DNA of 64,000 bases. Origin: Trichosporon coremiiforme (lineage: Eukaryota > Basidiomycota > Tremellomycetes > Trichosporonales > Trichosporonaceae). Of the stretch, positions 60,728 through 64,000 are shown piece by piece. Where the stretch lies: contig BCJJ01000011.1 of NCBI GenBank assembly GCA_039545355.1, positions 1-64,000 of the forward strand. Direction: 5' to 3'. The position numbers and the translations under genes are program-made. The notes beneath the pieces are model-generated. The model searched no databases, was not told the DNA's origin, and saw nothing but the letters and a program-made list of their open reading frames with translations. Positions within the stretch are counted from its first letter, which is position 1. Every line of letters begins with the position of its first letter.

Positions 60728-62761
60728 TGCGTGTGATGAACGTTGCAAGCATCGTGCCGTCTTTTGAGTGCATGCCGTGGAAAGTGGTCGGAGTGAGGTT
60801 AAAGAAATGACAAGAAGTTGCCAAGACGAATAACGTCACGGCGGGTCGTTCTTGGCTGCAGGTTGATCGGCCCTTGGCGTTCTGCCGAGAGATAGCAAGC
60901 AAGGGGGCCTCATCTGCATCCCATCATGGCTGGTCTGGACACTATCGCGGTTGCGATGATAGGTGAACGGCGAAAGCTGCTCCCACGTCAGCGGGTACGC
61001 GTGCTTCGGTGCAACACCGTCGCCGAGTCTTGGCGGGCCGGCGGGCTTGGCTTTCATCGAGCAAAGGTCCTTAGGATGGATGGTACCTTCTCATGTGCCG
61101 CCGCCGCTGTTGCTTCCGCGTCTGCGAAAGACAGGCCATGTACCAGATGCAGGTAACCCGATGGTATGAGGTGGATACGGCCTCGAGAGTGTCTGAACCT
61201 CGACGCCCGGCGTTGAGAGGAATCAAAGAAGCAGAGCGGATTAATGCGGAGCCTACTGCACACCTTTTCGCGTGCCACCGCCGGCCGGGACAGCTGGAGC
61301 CGGAACCTGCGGTCGGCGTGCTGGTTGCGCAGTTGTTCATACATAGCCACATAGCCGTTGGCAAGTGGAGCAATTCACACTACGGTCCGCCCCATTAGCT
61401 CTGATCAACTCGACAGCTTCGGGTGTCACTCGGCTCGGTCGTCTACATCGGCTGCGTGAGGTCAGGCGATTGTCACTGACAGTTGTAACCAGGTCAGCCA
61501 GCAACACCCAAGCACCCTTCTAGAGAGGCGCCAGGAGATACCTTGGAAGTCAGGGGTTCGGGAGAAGGAAGAGGAGCCGGTAAGGTGGCAAAGCTGTGAC
61601 TGCGGGTGCTCTCATCCAGTCACCATGGTGGCAGTGAACGCCGAGGCTGATGACGATGGACAGGGGGTCATTCCGCCATGCCAGGAGTCAACGAGTTTTA
61701 GTCTTGGGGGTGCCGTTGCCTTCATTCAGCTGCGCAGCACTGGTAGACGGCAGAAACGGCGACTGTTTAACAACGGTGGAAGCTTGTCGGTGTTGAGTTA
61801 GGTTCGAGCGTCATAGGGCACCGCTTCGGACGTTACCGCGGGGTTACCTGTGGCAGCAACATTCCACGAAGACTTCACGTTCGGCCGCCGAGACGTAGTG
61901 GAGTCTGCCGCACTGGTACCCACATGGTGCATCCCCTTTACATCGCGCTTCACATGCCCCACAGCGCTAAGGGTCGGAACGAACCTACAAGCCTTAGCTT
62001 CCGCTGTGGTGGCAATGGCGCAGGTGCAGATCGAAGCATCGAGTCTAGTATAGAACACTCCCGCACTCCCCGGAAGAGTGAGCCCTCGTGCCATGGGGTA
62101 CCCGTCCCATGCCTCAGCTGCCTACCTGCAGGCCCCCCCCCCCCAGGTGTGGGTCAGCCCCGTCGGCTGCTTGCCCTCCGCCGGTAGTTGCTGAGGCGCT
62201 CAGTCCATGGTGTGGCACACCCGCCTGCGACGACTTGGAGTAACGGACAGACGTGATATAATATGAATGAGTACGCCTCGACAGCTTCTACACAAGTGAA
62301 GGCTCGCGCCAGCTTCCATCGATCGCACAAGGCACCCGCCGCCGTCATCAACTCTCCGAAGCCTCTAGCCTCCGCGTCGCGTGGAGTATTCTTGTCGCGT
62401 CCAATATCGTCAGTGTACGCTGGCGATGTCCTTCTTCCTGCCGCTGCGGGGCACGCGGGGCACCTGCATTACAGTACAGACAGTGTATCCGATGGCAAGC
62501 GGGACATTGTACTGGTCTCGCGGAACCGGCAGTGCTAGCGTAGTAGTAGGTTTGATCGAGCGAGGTCTGGGTGTTGAAACCTTCCAAGCGTTCATTGGAA
62601 CAGCTAGCTGCTAAACGTCGAGGCGCCGGGCATGTCTGGGCGTTGAGTCTCACTCGACGCGTATCGGGAACAGGGTCCGTGGCATCTCTCGGTCATTCAA
62701 CGCACATAAAAGCAAGCGCAGGAAATCTCCTTCCCATCCCAGCAAGTTTTCCACAAGCACA
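60728..62761. other. Gene-poor region
   Basis: About 2 kb without an accepted gene. It contains a C-run at about 62,132-62,144 and an ACATAAAAG TATA-like element at 62703-62711 before the next gene. Open frames are short on both strands. Confidence 0.5.
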
Positions 62762-63151
62762 ATGCTCGCCCTCTTCACCGCCCTCCTCTCCCTCGTCGCG
62801 GCGTACCCCTCCAACGTGGCGCGCAGCAACAACCCCCTCCCGGGCTACAAGGACGCCCCTCAGGGCGCGATCTGCAACCACACCATGGTCGAGCACGCCG
62901 TGCTGAACAGCTGCGAGCAGGCGACGGTCCTCCTCGACTGCCAGTTCCAGACCTCCCCTCCCAACGGGCCGTATCTGTACAAGTGCCCCGGTCTGCCCAT
63001 GGGCACGCCCTACTGCAACACCGAATTCCGCCCCGCCGAGCACAAGTTTGTGGCCGCTTGCACTGCGCCCTTCGCCTACGAAATTGGGTGCACTGAGACG
63101 TACGACAATGGTGTCTTCCGCTACGAGTGCCCTTGGGATGGGCAGGCTTAG
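62762..63151 (+). CDS. Small secreted eight-cysteine 'YxCPW' protein
   Basis: The 129-aa product has a signal peptide (MLALFTALLSLVAA) and eight cysteines (residues 38, 51, 60, 75, 85, 100, 110, 123). It shares with the protein at 25983-26435 the block FRPAEHKF before the sixth Cys, the 14-residue interval between Cys5 and Cys6, the 12-residue interval between Cys7 and Cys8, and the end CTETYDNGVFRYECPW. The pseudogene at 24466-24920 has the same Cys spacing as this copy. No known domain was recognised. One N-glycosylation sequon (NHT) follows the first Cys. Confidence 0.82.
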   Translation: MLALFTALLSLVAAYPSNVARSNNPLPGYKDAPQGAICNHTMVEHAVLNSCEQATVLLDCQFQTSPPNGPYLYKCPGLPMGTPYCNTEFRPAEHKFVAACTAPFAYEIGCTETYDNGVFRYECPWDGQA

Positions 63152-63660
63152 GCACCCTCCGGTGCCGCGGCCGCCGATGGCATACAGCCTTGCTTGTCCC
63201 GTGGAATCGAGACAGTTATGAGTTGTGTAATGCAAAAGCTGAAATGAAGTTCCTATTTTGCGGTGATAAGCAATGCTAAGCCACATCGGATTGTTGCAGC
63301 AGGCGTGTAAGGCATCGAGTCAAGATGGAGTAGCCAATGTTTCCCACTTTGTGAGGGCCCACCGCGTTGTTATCGTCACGTACTGTACGCTATCGATCTC
63401 ACCGCCGCCCCTCGGAGACTTTGAGATCTGTTTCCAGCGGTCGTTGTGAGCCTGGCGCCTGCGGTCTTCGAGAGCACACTACGGCCCGGAGGGCATACTG
63501 CCTTCGCCCCAATGGGAAAATCTCAACGGGGATCGAAGCTCTAGCCTTCGTGCTAGTGCAGCCACCGCCGCCGCCGACGTCACATCGCTCACTGATCGTC
63601 GATTGAGACTAAGCGACTCTGCAATGGCATGCATACCAGCTACGAACACGGCTCCCGCAC
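63152..63660. other. Intergenic region, no gene seen
   Basis: About 510 bp between two convergent members of the secreted family; nothing else recognised. Confidence 0.5.
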
Positions 63661-63977
63661 TCACGCTTCCCAGTACGGACGCCAAGGGCAAGAGTACACG
63701 AAAATCTCGCCCTTCATGAAGTGCCCGATGAGGGGGCATCCTTCGAGCTCCATCTCGTCGAGCGCTCGGTCGCAGTAGAGCTGCGGACTCCGGCTTCGAC
63801 GAAGAAGGCGACGTTGCAGCGTTCGTAATCCTCCTCGGCAAGAGGACACTTGTAGCCCCAGACGCCGTCGTGCTTGTCTCGTTTACTTGTACGGCAGTTA
63901 CGGGAGGTGCCTTCCTCCATACGCCAGTCGTGGTTGCAGGAGAAGATGCGCCAGGTGTCGTCGTTGGTCGAGTAGCA
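63661..63977 (-). pseudogene. Frameshifted, partial member of the eight-cysteine 'YxCPW' family
   Basis: Two overlapping frames on the reverse strand together show the family pattern. The first has FSCNHDW, a Cys 13 residues later, GVWGYKCPL and YERCN. The second has LYCDRALDEME, a further Cys, GEIFVYSCPW and a stop at 63661. The interval between the fifth and sixth Cys is 41 nt where intact members have 42 (14 codons), which is a one-base deletion. A 32-nt GT-AG intron would also join the frames but lacks a branch motif and would remove a conserved segment. An in-frame stop lies at 63978-63980, so the 5' part is missing, broken, or in an exon beyond the window. Confidence 0.6.
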
Positions 63978-64000
63978 TTAAGGGCCCGGATTGCGTACGG

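Overview
The window is one end of a chromosome of a GC-rich basidiomycete yeast. The first 31 bases are C-rich telomeric repeats (CCCCCTAA units, i.e. TTAGGGGG on the other strand), the type known from Tremellomycetes. The genes have many very short GT-AG introns: about 34 can be placed, none under 32 nt, and most are 32-36 nt with a CTRAC branch site a few bases before the AG. Together with the gene content this suggests a Tremellomycete, most likely of the Trichosporonales. The order is an inference. No rRNA, tRNA or CRISPR array was recognised.

Layout. 0.6-14.6 kb is a dense housekeeping block that begins almost at the telomere: ERG7 and ERG4 (divergent sterol genes), PEX19, the mitochondrial tRNA thiouridylase MTU1, a mitochondrial TPR-like membrane protein, 3-ketodihydrosphingosine reductase, MYG1, a small mitochondrial TPR protein, the Obg GTPase MTG2 and an unknown protein. 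At 14,974 there is a short interstitial telomeric tract in the same orientation as the chromosome end. To its right the character changes. 15-27 kb is gene-poor and accessory: an orphan 618-aa protein, a secreted ricin-B-like lectin, a LURP-one-related protein, a secreted FMN-dependent 2-hydroxyacid oxidase, an MFS sugar transporter, and two loci of a small secreted eight-cysteine family (one broken).

27-60 kb is again mostly conserved: GPI18, a dihydroorotate dehydrogenase fused to a roughly 700-residue LEA-like repeat domain, TAL1, a soluble tandem-ABC ATPase, a TXNDC17-type thioredoxin, lipoyltransferase, carnitine acetyltransferase, TCA17, C1-THF synthase, a Reb1/TTF1-type Myb protein, PBN1, an ACS-family permease, a small orphan, a DUF2358-like protein, ISC1, and an EF-hand NADPH oxidase of NOX5/NoxC type. 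60.7-64 kb is gene-poor again and holds two more members of the eight-cysteine family, one frameshifted and cut by the window edge.

Themes. Lipid and membrane functions recur (ERG7/ERG4, KDSR/ISC1, GPI18/PBN1). Many products are mitochondrial, and three (MYG1, carnitine acetyltransferase, C1-THF synthase) look built for dual targeting from alternative start codons. The strongest candidates for something undescribed are the secreted eight-cysteine 'YxCPW' family, the DHODH-LEA fusion, and the internal telomeric scar. Coding calls rest on reading the translations and splice junctions by eye; no database search was possible.
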